64,000 nt of DNA from a virus. The translations under genes and the position numbers were made by a program. The notes beneath the pieces were generated by a model. It ran no database searches and was not told the DNA's origin. It worked only from the letters and a program-made list of their open reading frames with translations. Shown here piece after piece: positions 41,829 to 50,291 of the stretch (within the stretch, counting starts at the first letter, position 1; each line of letters starts with the position of its first letter). The stretch covers positions 106,106 to 170,105 of the IMG/VR virus record IMGVR_UViG_3300046010_015054; one strand, 5' to 3'.

Positions 41829-43073
41829 CTATTTTTTTATGCTATCTGTCCATTTACGAAGCATGATGTTTCCTTTTTCGTAAGCATCTCTTTCGATTTG
41901 CTCTAAATAATCATCTTCGTGAGTATTTGTAGTTTTTATTTTACCAGTTCCAACTTCACCATTTAAATTTTGTTCGTGATGCACCATCTCGTGGGCGAAT
42001 GAACGTAATATATCTTTTGGGTGTCTCCCCATTGTATATAAAACAATTGTAGCATTTGCAGGATCATAGAAGGCAGTCATGCCTAAAGGATCTTTTGCAT
42101 TTACTTCATCATCTTCTATAAATTTTACACTAGGGAAAGGTTTAATATTCATCCCATTCTCGTACATGTATTGTGAGAGTTCTGGGATAAATTTTTTATA
42201 TCCTGATCCATAAGGTACTGCTGATCCTTCAGCTTCTTTAAGTTTTTGAAGGCGCTGTGTTTTTTCCTTAGATGCTTCTTTACGTGTTTCTATATAATCT
42301 AAACCACGCTTTAAACGGGCTTTAGTCTCAGGGTCTTTAGCGTTTTGGTAAGCCGCTCTAACACGCTGGTGAATCAAGTTAATAACCTGAGACTGGCGAG
42401 CGTGTGATTTGGCTTTAAAAGAAGCTGAGTTAAGTGTATCTACAATATCTTCTTTTGTTTTAAATTTTATAGAGACAGTGTCTGATGGGTCTTCATCTGT
42501 ATAGAGTCTACGACCTGATCCTTTTGGTTTTTTGCCTGTACCAGTTTTAGGATCTGCTTCTTCTAAACCCATAGCTAACTCACGAGCAAATTGACTTAAA
42601 CCAAATGGATCTTTTACTTTACCACTTGGGTTATTTTGCTTTTTGTAATCATCCATATTTTTATCGGATGTTTTTTGGCCATCTTCTTCTAATTCTTTAG
42701 TCTCAATCTTCTTTAATTTAGAATAGTAGTTAGGATCTTCATAAATGTGATCCATAGCAATTTCGCGAGCTATACTTTTGTCTGTAGTATGCTCCATTTC
42801 TGTTTTGATACCCTGATCTAATTTTTTCTTTATAGATTGAAGGGGCATTTTATGATATTTTGCTAAATCTTGTAAAGTTAAACCTTTAGCTTTTCCACCG
42901 GGTATTTTTTCTTCTTTCATTTGACTTTTTTTCCAAGCTTCTAATTTTGCGGGTTCATATTTCATGGTTTGATTGTCTAAACCACAATTATGACATAAAT
43001 AAGGATCAGGATCTGTTAAAGTATCTGTTTGCCAAGGATGACCACAATTAAAACAAGTAACATTTACTATCAT
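41829..43073 (-). CDS. Multidomain zinc metallopeptidase-like protein (414 aa)
   Basis: Three parts. (1) N-terminal zinc ribbon: CFNCGHPW...YLCHNCG (about residues 7-31). (2) A helical module EEKIPGGKAKGLTLQDLAKY with EHTTDKSIAREIAMDHIYED, resembling phage DUF5661-type domains (name from memory). (3) A C-terminal gluzincin-like peptidase: HEMVHHEQ with HExxH at 361-365, and a downstream EQIERDAYEKGN offering the third glutamate ligand. Between (2) and (3) is a basic helical linker. HExxH phage proteins can be virion peptidases or act on host proteins. It overlaps the kinase gene by 4 bases. Role unknown, but the catalytic motif is complete. Confidence 0.75.
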   Translation of the reverse strand: MIVNVTCFNCGHPWQTDTLTDPDPYLCHNCGLDNQTMKYEPAKLEAWKKSQMKEEKIPGGKAKGLTLQDLAKYHKMPLQSIKKKLDQGIKTEMEHTTDKSIAREIAMDHIYEDPNYYSKLKKIETKELEEDGQKTSDKNMDDYKKQNNPSGKVKDPFGLSQFARELAMGLEEADPKTGTGKKPKGSGRRLYTDEDPSDTVSIKFKTKEDIVDTLNSASFKAKSHARQSQVINLIHQRVRAAYQNAKDPETKARLKRGLDYIETRKEASKEKTQRLQKLKEAEGSAVPYGSGYKKFIPELSQYMYENGMNIKPFPSVKFIEDDEVNAKDPLGMTAFYDPANATIVLYTMGRHPKDILRSFAHEMVHHEQNLNGEVGTGKIKTTNTHEDDYLEQIERDAYEKGNIMLRKWTDSIKK

Positions 43074-43873
43074 GATTGAAGGAAATCTTTTATTTTAGTC
43101 TTTACTTCTTCTTTAGATACAGAATTATCTAAAATATCTTGACTTTTCATGTTTGCGTTCCAATCCTCTATAAATGCCTTATTTTCAGCATCTATTTTAT
43201 CTTCATACGCTTGATCCTTTGCTGATTTGGGTGTTGAGTCTTTAGGTGCAAACTGGTCTACGTATAATTTTTTTATGTCTTCGTAAGATGATAATGTAAA
43301 AGGTTTATCATCGTTTACAACCGAGATAAAATTGTCGCCAAAAATATCTCTATACTTGGCGTAATTTTTTGTGACATTTGCCCAAGTTTTAAGGACAATG
43401 TCTGGTGGAAGGCTTCTTTCAAGGCCTTTAGATTTGTCAAAACGTTTTTCATTTCTTTTAAGTGCTTTTTTAAGTGAAGCGTGAACGTACACCATTAAAA
43501 CATCGTAACCAGCTAACATGAGTCTATTTCTAAGTTCAGCTACATTTTTAAGTGAACCAGAAGCATTGTCTAATACAATGTTTTCTTTATTATCTATAGC
43601 TTGATTTAAAGCTTCATTGTAGGTTTTGATAGCCTGTTGCATACCTGTTGCGGCTTTGCTTCTAGACTCTTTACCTGCATTCTTTAAATCGAAAGAAACT
43701 CCTGCATTTTTTAGATTTTCTTTATAGTAATCGTCTATGTTTAATACTTTTAAGTTGAAATCTTTTATATAATCGTCAACTAAAGAACTCTTCCCTGCAC
43801 CCGGAGCACCAGCAAGTATGATGGCTTTGGGTCTAGAGGAGAGTTCTTCCAGTAATTGAACAAGACTGATCAT
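43070..43873 (-). CDS. Zeta-toxin-like P-loop kinase
   Basis: Walker A AGAPGAGKSS (residues 21-30), then VLNIDDYYKENL with the zeta/AAA_33-type acidic substrate motif, KENIVLDNASGSLKNVAELR (about 94-113; D at the Walker-B-like strand), and YDVLMVYVHASLKKALKRNE with LID arginines. Such kinases phosphorylate nucleotide sugars (zeta toxin, UDP-GlcNAc), polynucleotide ends, or other small molecules; the substrate is not readable here. The C-terminal ~70 residues are charged helix. Starts MISLVQLLEELSS, also a helix with LLE. No antitoxin-like neighbour was recognised. Confidence 0.75.
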   Translation of the reverse strand: MISLVQLLEELSSRPKAIILAGAPGAGKSSLVDDYIKDFNLKVLNIDDYYKENLKNAGVSFDLKNAGKESRSKAATGMQQAIKTYNEALNQAIDNKENIVLDNASGSLKNVAELRNRLMLAGYDVLMVYVHASLKKALKRNEKRFDKSKGLERSLPPDIVLKTWANVTKNYAKYRDIFGDNFISVVNDDKPFTLSSYEDIKKLYVDQFAPKDSTPKSAKDQAYEDKIDAENKAFIEDWNANMKSQDILDNSVSKEEVKTKIKDFLQS

Positions 43874-43889
43874 TCAAACGCGTTTGCGT

Positions 43890-43897
43890 ATAAATAT
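43890..43897 (-). promoter_or_regulatory. ATATTTAT motif before P-loop kinase
   Basis: Sense GATATTTATACG; overlaps the end of the nuclease gene's stop codon, 16 bases before the kinase ATG. Confidence 0.45.
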
Positions 43898-44685
43898 CAA
43901 GCTTCTAATTTAACTGATAAAGGAAAACTTTCAAATGCTGGTTTAGCGTCTGGATTTTCAAGGTGGTATAGGTCTAGAATTTTTTGGAAGAAACCCCAAT
44001 TCTCTTCTATTGAACGAGATGATTCGTAAACTTCCCAACCTTTACCTTGAATTTTCTTTCCTGATTTGTCTGGTCCTCTTTTGGCTGATTTAAGCCATAA
44101 GATACCAGTACGTGTAACTTTTTCCTCAAATGTTTCGTTCCACATTTTAGCGTAAGCTGCAATTTGAAGGTCTTGGCTAGTGTGGAGGCTGTTTGAGGTT
44201 TTGATATCCAAAATCCAAATCTCGTCATTTATCTCTAGAACCAAATCACACGTTCCTGCAATTTCAGCTTCATCTGAGAATAAGTGAATTTCACTTTCGA
44301 TAAGGGTAGGTTTAACTTGCTTCCAAAACTCATCAAATTTAAGGATATTTTTCCAAACATCCATTGAGTATTTTGCTTCGCCGTACTCGTTTAACCAGGT
44401 AAGTTCTTTACCAAGTAGGTAATCTTCAATCGCTTCGTGTACTTGAGTACCTTCATTTGCTGCTTTTCTAACAATAATATCGGAGTTGTGCCCAACATCT
44501 TTCAACCAATTTTCAAAAAACTTGTTTTTAGGAAAATATTGTAAGACTGAGGTGATTGAAGGGTAGTATTTTTCTCCCTTTTTGTAAAAACGTGTGTCTA
44601 AAAAGTTTACCTGCTTTGCGTCTTGGTCAATTTCTAATACTCTTGTAACGCTTTTTTTATAGATTTTAGCTCCTTGTTCTATCAT
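43897..44685 (-). CDS. PD-(D/E)XK nuclease (RecB/Cas4-like)
   Basis: 262-residue exonuclease-type fold. Landmarks are SITSVLQYFPKNKFFENW, the helix GTQVHEAIEDYLLG (His, Glu), the catalytic core IAGTCDLVLEINDEIWILDI with a following KTS (D...(x)n...D-x-K, about residues 141-165), and QDLQIAAYAKMWNE (the QxxxY motif of RecB-family nucleases, about 170-183). Domain order matches phage RecB-like nucleases involved in DNA replication and recombination. It lies directly after the primase, with a 4-base overlap. Metal-dependent DNA cleavage is expected from the family. Confidence 0.85.
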   Translation of the reverse strand: MIEQGAKIYKKSVTRVLEIDQDAKQVNFLDTRFYKKGEKYYPSITSVLQYFPKNKFFENWLKDVGHNSDIIVRKAANEGTQVHEAIEDYLLGKELTWLNEYGEAKYSMDVWKNILKFDEFWKQVKPTLIESEIHLFSDEAEIAGTCDLVLEINDEIWILDIKTSNSLHTSQDLQIAAYAKMWNETFEEKVTRTGILWLKSAKRGPDKSGKKIQGKGWEVYESSRSIEENWGFFQKILDLYHLENPDAKPAFESFPLSVKLEA

Positions 44686-45614
44686 AATAGTTCTATCTTC
44701 CTTGACATTAGGTCAAAGGTATTAATTGGATATGTTTCTTGAATAAGTTTTGTAAAGTGTTCAAACCCCATTTCATTCGGATCTTTTTCATCCAGGTCAA
44801 CGATATAAACTTCTTTTCCCTCCGCCAAGAGTAGTTCAGCAAATTTTAAAGCATCTTTTTGAGCGTCTTTATCTAACGCAATATACACTTTTTCTACTTG
44901 AGAAGTTACAATACGCTTCATCAAGTTTGCTTGTATATGTTTTCCTAACAGCGGGATCGCATTGCGTTTGATAGAGATTGCGTCAAATGGTCCTTCGCAC
45001 AATATAAGCGGTGAAGACCAATTTATAAACAGTTCAAATGGCACAATATTCTTGCCAATAGGCGGATTCTTGTATTTTACTGGGGAGTTTGGGTTAAAGT
45101 TTCGAGCAACAAAATAGTTTAGTTTCCCGAATTCGTTGTATGAGGGTACGATAATCATTTTATCGTATTTTCCTCCTTCACAATAACCTATATTGTATCG
45201 AAGAATATCTGCTTTGGTAATACCTCGTTTTTTAAGATAAGTAAGGGCGTGCCTTCCTATAATATCGTTTTCGGTAATTTCAGATAAGGGTTTAAACTCT
45301 TCAGGAAGTTTAACTTCCTCTAGGGTTTGAATTTGTTCGTCTTTGTATGAGGATTTTACTAAACTACGTAATTCGTTTAGTTTATCTTCAGACGCACCGA
45401 TTTGTTTAAAAAGAGTTATAAGTTTTACTCCTTTCTTTCCGCACACCCAACAATGCCACGGGTTTTTATCCCCATTCCCTTCACTAAAGTTTACCTCTAG
45501 TTTAGGTTTGTGGTGATGGCAGAATGGACAGGTGTGGGCTTGGTTTCCTCTAGCAGTTGGTTTTCCAGGTCCTAAGACAGAATTGACCAGCGCTACAAGG
45601 AGTTGATTTACCAT
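44682..45614 (-). CDS. 61: DNA primase (gp61-like, zinc + Toprim)
   Basis: N-terminal zinc-binding domain: CPFCHHHKPKLEVNF...WHCWVCGKKG (Cys29, Cys32, Cys55, Cys58). Toprim core: LILCEGPFDAISIKR (the conserved Glu motif, about residues 205-219) and VYIALDKDAQKDALKFA (the DxD motif, about 245-261). Primase makes RNA primers with the replicative helicase (gp41 in T4). Length (310 aa) is close to T4 gp61 (342). No helicase gene is present in this window. Start ATG at 45614 follows the GIY-YIG-like stop by 23 bases. Confidence 0.88.
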   Translation of the reverse strand: MVNQLLVALVNSVLGPGKPTARGNQAHTCPFCHHHKPKLEVNFSEGNGDKNPWHCWVCGKKGVKLITLFKQIGASEDKLNELRSLVKSSYKDEQIQTLEEVKLPEEFKPLSEITENDIIGRHALTYLKKRGITKADILRYNIGYCEGGKYDKMIIVPSYNEFGKLNYFVARNFNPNSPVKYKNPPIGKNIVPFELFINWSSPLILCEGPFDAISIKRNAIPLLGKHIQANLMKRIVTSQVEKVYIALDKDAQKDALKFAELLLAEGKEVYIVDLDEKDPNEMGFEHFTKLIQETYPINTFDLMSRKIELL

Positions 45615-45637
45615 ACATTTAATGTACGAAAAACCCT

Positions 45638-46078
45638 TTACCCTGCAAAATCTTTAGTATAAAATTTTCCTAAAATATTGTCGTTGTAGAATTCTTCTGG
45701 TTTTTCAAGTACAGAATAAACAAACAAATATTTTGTTTCAAAATACGTAAGTTGTTTTTTGTCTTTTGCCAGTTGAATAATAGAACGTTCAAAGTCGTCT
45801 GAGTTGGTTTTTAATTCTTCAATGAGAATTTTATTTGAACCCCAATAGGTTTTCCAATCTGATTCTTTTACTGTAAGACGATATGAAGGACGGCGTCCTT
45901 GTCCCTCTATTTCTGCTAGTTCTTTTTTGGTAAGTTTTTTCTTTACGCTGTGGTACAGCACTTTTTTACCAATATAAGCTTTGCCAGTTTTTTTATTGAG
46001 GACCCTATAAACAAAACCAAAGGTGCCGTATGGGAACTGATCAATGTCAGTGATTTCTTCACCATTATATTTCCACAT
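45638..46078 (-). CDS. GIY-YIG-like endonuclease
   Basis: The 146-residue protein has GFVYRVLNKKTGKAYIGKKV (the 'GxVY...YIGKK' blocks of GIY-YIG nucleases, residues 21-40), a following Tyr/Trp patch with ESDWKTYWGSNKILIEEL and a C-terminal Glu in YFETKYLFVYSV that would be the metal-ligand position. This layout matches small GIY-YIG proteins in T4-like phages, possibly related to the Seg mobile endonucleases. It lies between a fibre gene and the replication genes. Could cut DNA at specific sites or be a structural relic; no associated intron is visible. Confidence 0.75.
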   Translation of the reverse strand: MWKYNGEEITDIDQFPYGTFGFVYRVLNKKTGKAYIGKKVLYHSVKKKLTKKELAEIEGQGRRPSYRLTVKESDWKTYWGSNKILIEELKTNSDDFERSIIQLAKDKKQLTYFETKYLFVYSVLEKPEEFYNDNILGKFYTKDFAG

Positions 46079-46093
46079 AATTTATTTTTTATA

Positions 46094-47443
46094 TTATAAC
46101 GTCCATGCAGGAACATAGTAAGGATTTCCACCAATAGTAACTCTAATCCAGCCTGCTGCTGTGTATCCTGTATTATCTGGTACTTGTGCTGATTCAAATC
46201 CAAAAGAGGCAGGAGCATTACTTACAAGAGTAATAGTACCAAAACCAGTTCCGTTTGAACCTGATGTACCTGATGTACCTGAAGTACCATTTACACCTGA
46301 AAGACCTGAAGTGCCTGATGTACCAACACCTGAAGTACCTGATGTGCCTGAAGTACCTAAACCAGAAGTACCACTACTTCCTGAAGTGCCACTAGTACCT
46401 GAAACCCCAGACGTTCCTGAAGTACCATTATTTCCTGAAAGGCCTGAAGAACCTGAGGTACCCGAAGTGCCGCTAGTACCTACACCTGAAGTTCCTGATG
46501 AACCAGAAGTACCACTAGTACCTAATCCAGATGTTCCTGAAGTACCACTTACACCACTTGTTCCTGAAGTCCCATTCACGCCACTTAAACCAGATGTGCC
46601 AGATGTACCTGAAGTACCTACACCTGAAGTTCCTGATGAGCCAGAGGAGCCAGAACTACCAGAGGTACCTGATGTGCCTAAGCCAGATGAACCTGATGAG
46701 CCAGAAGTTCCAGAAGTACCATTTATACCAGATAAGCCTGAAGAACCAGAAGTACCTGAAGTTCCGGTACCAGAAGTTCCTGAAGAACCTGATGAACCTG
46801 AACTACCTGAGGTACCAATGCCTGAAGTACCTGAAGTACCATTTGAACCACTTGTTCCAGAAGTACCATTTATTCCAGATAGACCAGATGAGCCTGAACT
46901 GCCAGAAGATCCTGAACTGCCTGAAGTACCAGAGGAGCCTGAAGAACCAGAACTACCTGAAGTACCTGAGCTACCTAGACCAGATGAGCCTGAAGAACCA
47001 GATGTGCCTGAAGTTCCGTTTATACCTGAAAGACCTGAAGAACCCGAACTTCCACTTGAGCCGGATGAACCGGATGAACCTGATGAACCATCTGTACCTG
47101 ACGTACCTGAAGTACCTGAACTACCTAAGCCAGAAGTACCTGAGGTACCATTAATTCCACTTGATCCTGAACTACCAGATGTACCTGAAGTACCTGATGT
47201 ACCATTTCCTGAGGTTGTGTAGTGAAGTTGTCCAGTTGAGTTACTTATGACAACTGTACTATAACCTGCTCCAGCAACTTCTGTAGTTCCAACAAGACTA
47301 AGAGATCCAGTAACATCTAAACTACCACTAACTGTAATGTCATAATCACTAGTACCCGTAAAGGCCTGAACCATTTGATTTACTTGTGAGGCAAAAATAA
47401 TTTGTCCATCAACAATACCAGAAGTACTTAGTGTATTAGCCAT
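46094..47443 (-). CDS. Second Gly-Thr/Ser-Ser repeat fibre (449 aa)
   Basis: The N-terminal ~85 residues are non-repetitive (VNQMVQAFTGTSDYDITVSG, then DVTGSLSLVGTTEVAGAGYS), a phage fibre base with alternating beta strands. Then come GTSG/GSSG repeats punctuated by GLSGING/GLSGVNG. A short C-terminal domain has FGFESAQVPDNTGYTAAGWI, ending GGNPYYVPAWTL. GLG and GIG/GVG dipeptide slips interrupt the triplet phase. It shares a 63-base perfectly identical stretch with the giant fibre gene. Probably a tail or head fibre positioned near the baseplate genes. Confidence 0.8.
   Translation of the reverse strand: MANTLSTSGIVDGQIIFASQVNQMVQAFTGTSDYDITVSGSLDVTGSLSLVGTTEVAGAGYSTVVISNSTGQLHYTTSGNGTSGTSGTSGSSGSSGINGTSGTSGLGSSGTSGTSGTDGSSGSSGSSGSSGSSGSSGLSGINGTSGTSGSSGSSGLGSSGTSGSSGSSGSSGTSGSSGSSGSSGSSGLSGINGTSGTSGSNGTSGTSGIGTSGSSGSSGSSGTSGTGTSGTSGSSGLSGINGTSGTSGSSGSSGLGTSGTSGSSGSSGSSGTSGVGTSGTSGTSGLSGVNGTSGTSGVSGTSGTSGLGTSGTSGSSGTSGVGTSGTSGTSGSSGLSGNNGTSGTSGVSGTSGTSGSSGTSGLGTSGTSGTSGVGTSGTSGLSGVNGTSGTSGTSGSNGTGFGTITLVSNAPASFGFESAQVPDNTGYTAAGWIRVTIGGNPYYVPAWTL
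46289..47152 (-). repeat. ~147-bp punctuated tripeptide array
   Basis: The Asn codons of the punctuation tripeptides begin at 46289, 46427, 46574, 46721, 46868, 47018 and 47150, with spacings of 138, 147, 147, 147, 150 and 132 bases (44-50 residues). This is close to the basic 1x block (48-54 residues) of the giant fibre. Confidence 0.8.
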
Positions 47444-47468
47444 CGATCTAAAAGTGTGTTATGCCGTA

Positions 47469-47476
47469 ATAAATAT
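47469..47476 (-). promoter_or_regulatory. ATATTTAT motif before second repeat fibre
   Basis: Sense CGATATTTATTAC, 25 bases before the fibre ATG and three bases past the preceding stop. Confidence 0.45.
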
Positions 47477-47478
47477 CG

Positions 47479-48534
47479 TTATAAATCTAAATTTACTAAA
47501 ATTGTTGTATCTGTTGTTTGCGATGTTGGAACAGGTTGAGATAATTTTCCTACCGCTATTAGATTTTGAGCTTCATCGTATAAACCAACAGTTGTAACGT
47601 AAGGTGCGAAATAAGAACCAGTTAAAGCATCTAAGAGTTGACCATTTCCAGGTTCATAGAAATAACTTCCAGTCCATTCAAACACACTACCACTAGCTTG
47701 AGCTGATGGGTTTAATGTAGCATTAAATTCTGCAGGTTGTATAGTGCATTTGTATTGAGTTTCATATATCGTCATAGAAGACGAGAATGAACACGTAATT
47801 GAACCTGTAATCAGCGCACTAATGCCTGGTAAGAATATAGCACCATAAGATGCAGTAGCATAGATTCCCGAGGCATATAAGAAACCTCCAGAACCACCTG
47901 CACCTGCAGAGAATGAAGACGAGTTTGTTAAAATTATAAGCCCGTGAGTATAGATAACATTACCATAGTTAACATTACTACCAGAAACCAAAAGGTTTCC
48001 TTCACCATCATCTTGTAGAATAAAACTACCAGATTGAATAACTAAACTATTAGGAGCTATATAATCTCCAAATATTTTTGAAGGAATAGAGATAACACCA
48101 ATTGTATCTCCAGAACCTGTTGGTAAAAATCTAGTAGGAGTTAAAGTACTTTGTAAAAAATTATCGTATAAAGGACCTGAACCTGATACTCCTGAACTAG
48201 TAAAAGTATCTCCTGAACCTGAAGGTCCAGCTCCAGGTATTAAAACTCTTAAATTTGCTGGGTCTCCTGTAGTTGAAAATTGATAGTTTGAATAATATAA
48301 TTGCTTTACAGAATCATATATTAAAGCTTGATATTCAACTTGATTAACACCTGTAGTGATATTTGAGCCATAGTTAACATTCCAAGGTATATTTTTACCA
48401 AAGAATCTTTCTATACCAACATATTCACCATTGGATTGAGTGTAAAAACTTGATGTAGTAAAAGTAAACCCTTTGTTGACCAGAAATGGTGCAACAATTA
48501 AATCAGAAGCTAAAAATTGTTTCCAAGCACTCAT
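47479..48534 (-). CDS. Virion structural protein, paralogue A (351 aa)
   Basis: Ser/Gly/Tyr-rich beta protein. The C-terminal ~45 residues (APYVTTVGLYDEAQNLIAVG, then KLSQPV and a hydrophobic end ILVNLDL) are clearly related to the next gene's end (TYITTVGLYNDSNELLAVAK, KLSRPL, IRVKLNF). The shared end suggests a module that plugs into the baseplate or tail. The N-termini also match loosely (short leader, then a description of a tripod-like beta domain). Follows the paralogue by 3 bases. Conserved in T4-like marine phages by memory; no T4 counterpart named. Confidence 0.65.
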   Translation of the reverse strand: MSAWKQFLASDLIVAPFLVNKGFTFTTSSFYTQSNGEYVGIERFFGKNIPWNVNYGSNITTGVNQVEYQALIYDSVKQLYYSNYQFSTTGDPANLRVLIPGAGPSGSGDTFTSSGVSGSGPLYDNFLQSTLTPTRFLPTGSGDTIGVISIPSKIFGDYIAPNSLVIQSGSFILQDDGEGNLLVSGSNVNYGNVIYTHGLIILTNSSSFSAGAGGSGGFLYASGIYATASYGAIFLPGISALITGSITCSFSSSMTIYETQYKCTIQPAEFNATLNPSAQASGSVFEWTGSYFYEPGNGQLLDALTGSYFAPYVTTVGLYDEAQNLIAVGKLSQPVPTSQTTDTTILVNLDL

Positions 48535-48537
48535 TCA

Positions 48538-49581
48538 TTAGAAGTTCAGCTTAACGCGGATTAATGCTTCTTTTGTAAAATCTTTAACTAGAGGTCTAGA
48601 TAATTTAGCTACAGCTAACAACTCGTTTGAATCATTGTATAAACCTACAGTTGTAATATATGTTTGTGGGTTGTTGATGAATGTAGAGTAAATAACTTCA
48701 CCTGTACTTGCACTAATAAACGAAGGGTTAGTTGTGTAGTTAAATTCAAAGTTTTGTGGTCTTATGTAAACATAATCTGATGTTACATTTTCTTGGGAGT
48801 TAAGACCAAAACTATCACCTGTGCTAATAGCTCTATACATGATCATATTGTTAAGACCATTTGCAATATTTGAGCTACCAGTTTGAGGAGCTAAAGCAAT
48901 ACCACCTGCAGCTACAGGTAATTGAAGAGCTTTTGCGTTTAATAAAATTGTACCCATATCAGGAACAAACCAACCATAAGAACCAGAGACTGTATAACCA
49001 GCTGCAGAAGCACCTGCTAAAGCAGTAGTAGTTGTAGCAGTACCATTTGAGCCTGAAACGATCTGATAAACTCTAGTACCATTGATGTAAGGTACTACTG
49101 AAAGATCATTACTATTATCTGTTAAGTATAAAGTAGTGTTTGCTGCTGATCCTGAAAGTACTAAGTTTAAGGATCCTGGGAGTAAAGATTGTTTATAATT
49201 TGCTCTTTCTACTGAAACTGCAAAGAATTGTGAACTAGTTACTGATCCAAATAAAAAGCTTGAGTTTTCATCTTCAAGAATAAGGTTTCTATATTGACCA
49301 TATAATGTTCTTGAAGGGCTTAGATTTGGAATAGCAGAGTTATAGGCAGTTGAACCTGAACCATTTGCATCACAATATCCAATAAAAAATTGGATAGAGG
49401 CGCTATCATAGGTTGCTACAGTATTGTAAACTGCTAAAACATATTCTCCCTGTGAGCTAGCTTCTTGAGTAGAAGAAGTAAAGAAAGCTGTTAATGTGTT
49501 AATATCATTAGACCAGCAAGGAGCAGTTACAGAATCTGCTGATACTAAAAAATCTGTTGGATTTAATCTTTTAAATGACAT
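48538..49581 (-). CDS. Virion structural protein, paralogue B (347 aa)
   Basis: Same architecture as the gene downstream of it: N-terminal leader (FKRLNPTDFLVSADSVTAPC), a large Ser/Thr-rich beta region with internal Ala-rich loop (TTTTALAGASAAGYTVSGSY), and a C-terminal shared module (VKDFTKEALIRVKLNF). Tandem paralogues probably arose by duplication and then diverged strongly (only the C-terminal 45 residues are obviously alike). It is 7 bases after the preceding gene. Likely baseplate or tail component. Confidence 0.65.
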   Translation of the reverse strand: MSFKRLNPTDFLVSADSVTAPCWSNDINTLTAFFTSSTQEASSQGEYVLAVYNTVATYDSASIQFFIGYCDANGSGSTAYNSAIPNLSPSRTLYGQYRNLILEDENSSFLFGSVTSSQFFAVSVERANYKQSLLPGSLNLVLSGSAANTTLYLTDNSNDLSVVPYINGTRVYQIVSGSNGTATTTTALAGASAAGYTVSGSYGWFVPDMGTILLNAKALQLPVAAGGIALAPQTGSSNIANGLNNMIMYRAISTGDSFGLNSQENVTSDYVYIRPQNFEFNYTTNPSFISASTGEVIYSTFINNPQTYITTVGLYNDSNELLAVAKLSRPLVKDFTKEALIRVKLNF

Positions 49582-49588
49582 ATCTTAA

Positions 49589-50248
49589 TTATGCTGAAGT
49601 TTTAGTAATTGTTACAGGGATTGTAATGCGAGCTCCTGAATCTCTACCTACTACAGTTAAGGTAGCTTGTAAAATATTGTTGGAACCAAATAAAGTATTC
49701 ACAGTAGTGGCTGTCATGTTGATTGTAGTACCAACCACTGTTTTAGAGACGTTAGTTCCAATTGTTGTAGTGCTGTTTAGTGCGATAGCATCTGGTGTAT
49801 TAATACCTACCCCGTTAAATGTACTTAATACACGTACATCACTTATAGTAGCGGTATAACCATTGGTTTCGGTTGTGGTTAAGCCACCTAAATAGTTTAG
49901 AGTTTGAGGTGTAATAGCAAGTGAAGCACCTTGTTTTAATGTGATAGCGGAATATCCTAGGTCAAGTACCGGCATCTTAGCACTTCCACGAGGTAGTGTA
50001 GTTAACACATACTTCATTTCTTGAGTTACAAGAGGAAATGCTTCTAAAAGAGGCATGTTTTCGATTGCTTGACCATAGAAAGCTGAACCTGAAGGGTTGC
50101 TAGGGTTGTAAAGAGTATAATCGATTTCGTCATCAGATAAAGCAAATTGAGTGATACGGAATGTACCATCATTTTTTGCTAGTAACTCTCTACCCTTGTC
50201 CGTTAGGATAGCATCAACAGTTACGACTGAGTTATTTAAATATCCCAT
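49589..50248 (-). CDS. Baseplate/tail structural protein (219 aa)
   Basis: The N-terminus VDAILTDKGRELLAKNDGTF followed by FALSDDEIDYTLYNPSNPSG (about residues 37-56) and AIENMPLLEAFP is a motif set I recall from structural proteins of T4-like phages of marine bacteria (memory, not searched). The C-terminal ~90 residues are beta-strand, Thr-rich and low in charge, like an immunoglobulin-type domain (ATLTVVGRDSGARITIPVTI). It sits between the 1679-residue tail protein and the tandem paralogues. Preceded by an ATATTTAT motif. Confidence 0.65.
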   Translation of the reverse strand: MGYLNNSVVTVDAILTDKGRELLAKNDGTFRITQFALSDDEIDYTLYNPSNPSGSAFYGQAIENMPLLEAFPLVTQEMKYVLTTLPRGSAKMPVLDLGYSAITLKQGASLAITPQTLNYLGGLTTTETNGYTATISDVRVLSTFNGVGINTPDAIALNSTTTIGTNVSKTVVGTTINMTATTVNTLFGSNNILQATLTVVGRDSGARITIPVTITKTSA

Positions 50249-50268
50249 CTTATATTTTAGATTTTGTT

Positions 50269-50276
50269 ATAAATAT
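50269..50276 (-). promoter_or_regulatory. ATATTTAT motif before 219-residue structural gene
   Basis: Sense AATATATTTATAAC, 20 bases before the ATG. Confidence 0.45.
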
Positions 50277-50291
50277 ATTAATTTTAGTTTT

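Noticed and set aside
43070-43873. Toxin-antitoxin module around the zeta-like kinase
   Set aside because: No small antitoxin-like partner is adjacent; the kinase is embedded between a nuclease and the metallopeptidase with coupled starts.
46161-47222. Plus-strand 353-codon frame opposite the second fibre
   Set aside because: Same codon-bias shadow as the other GTS/GSS genes.
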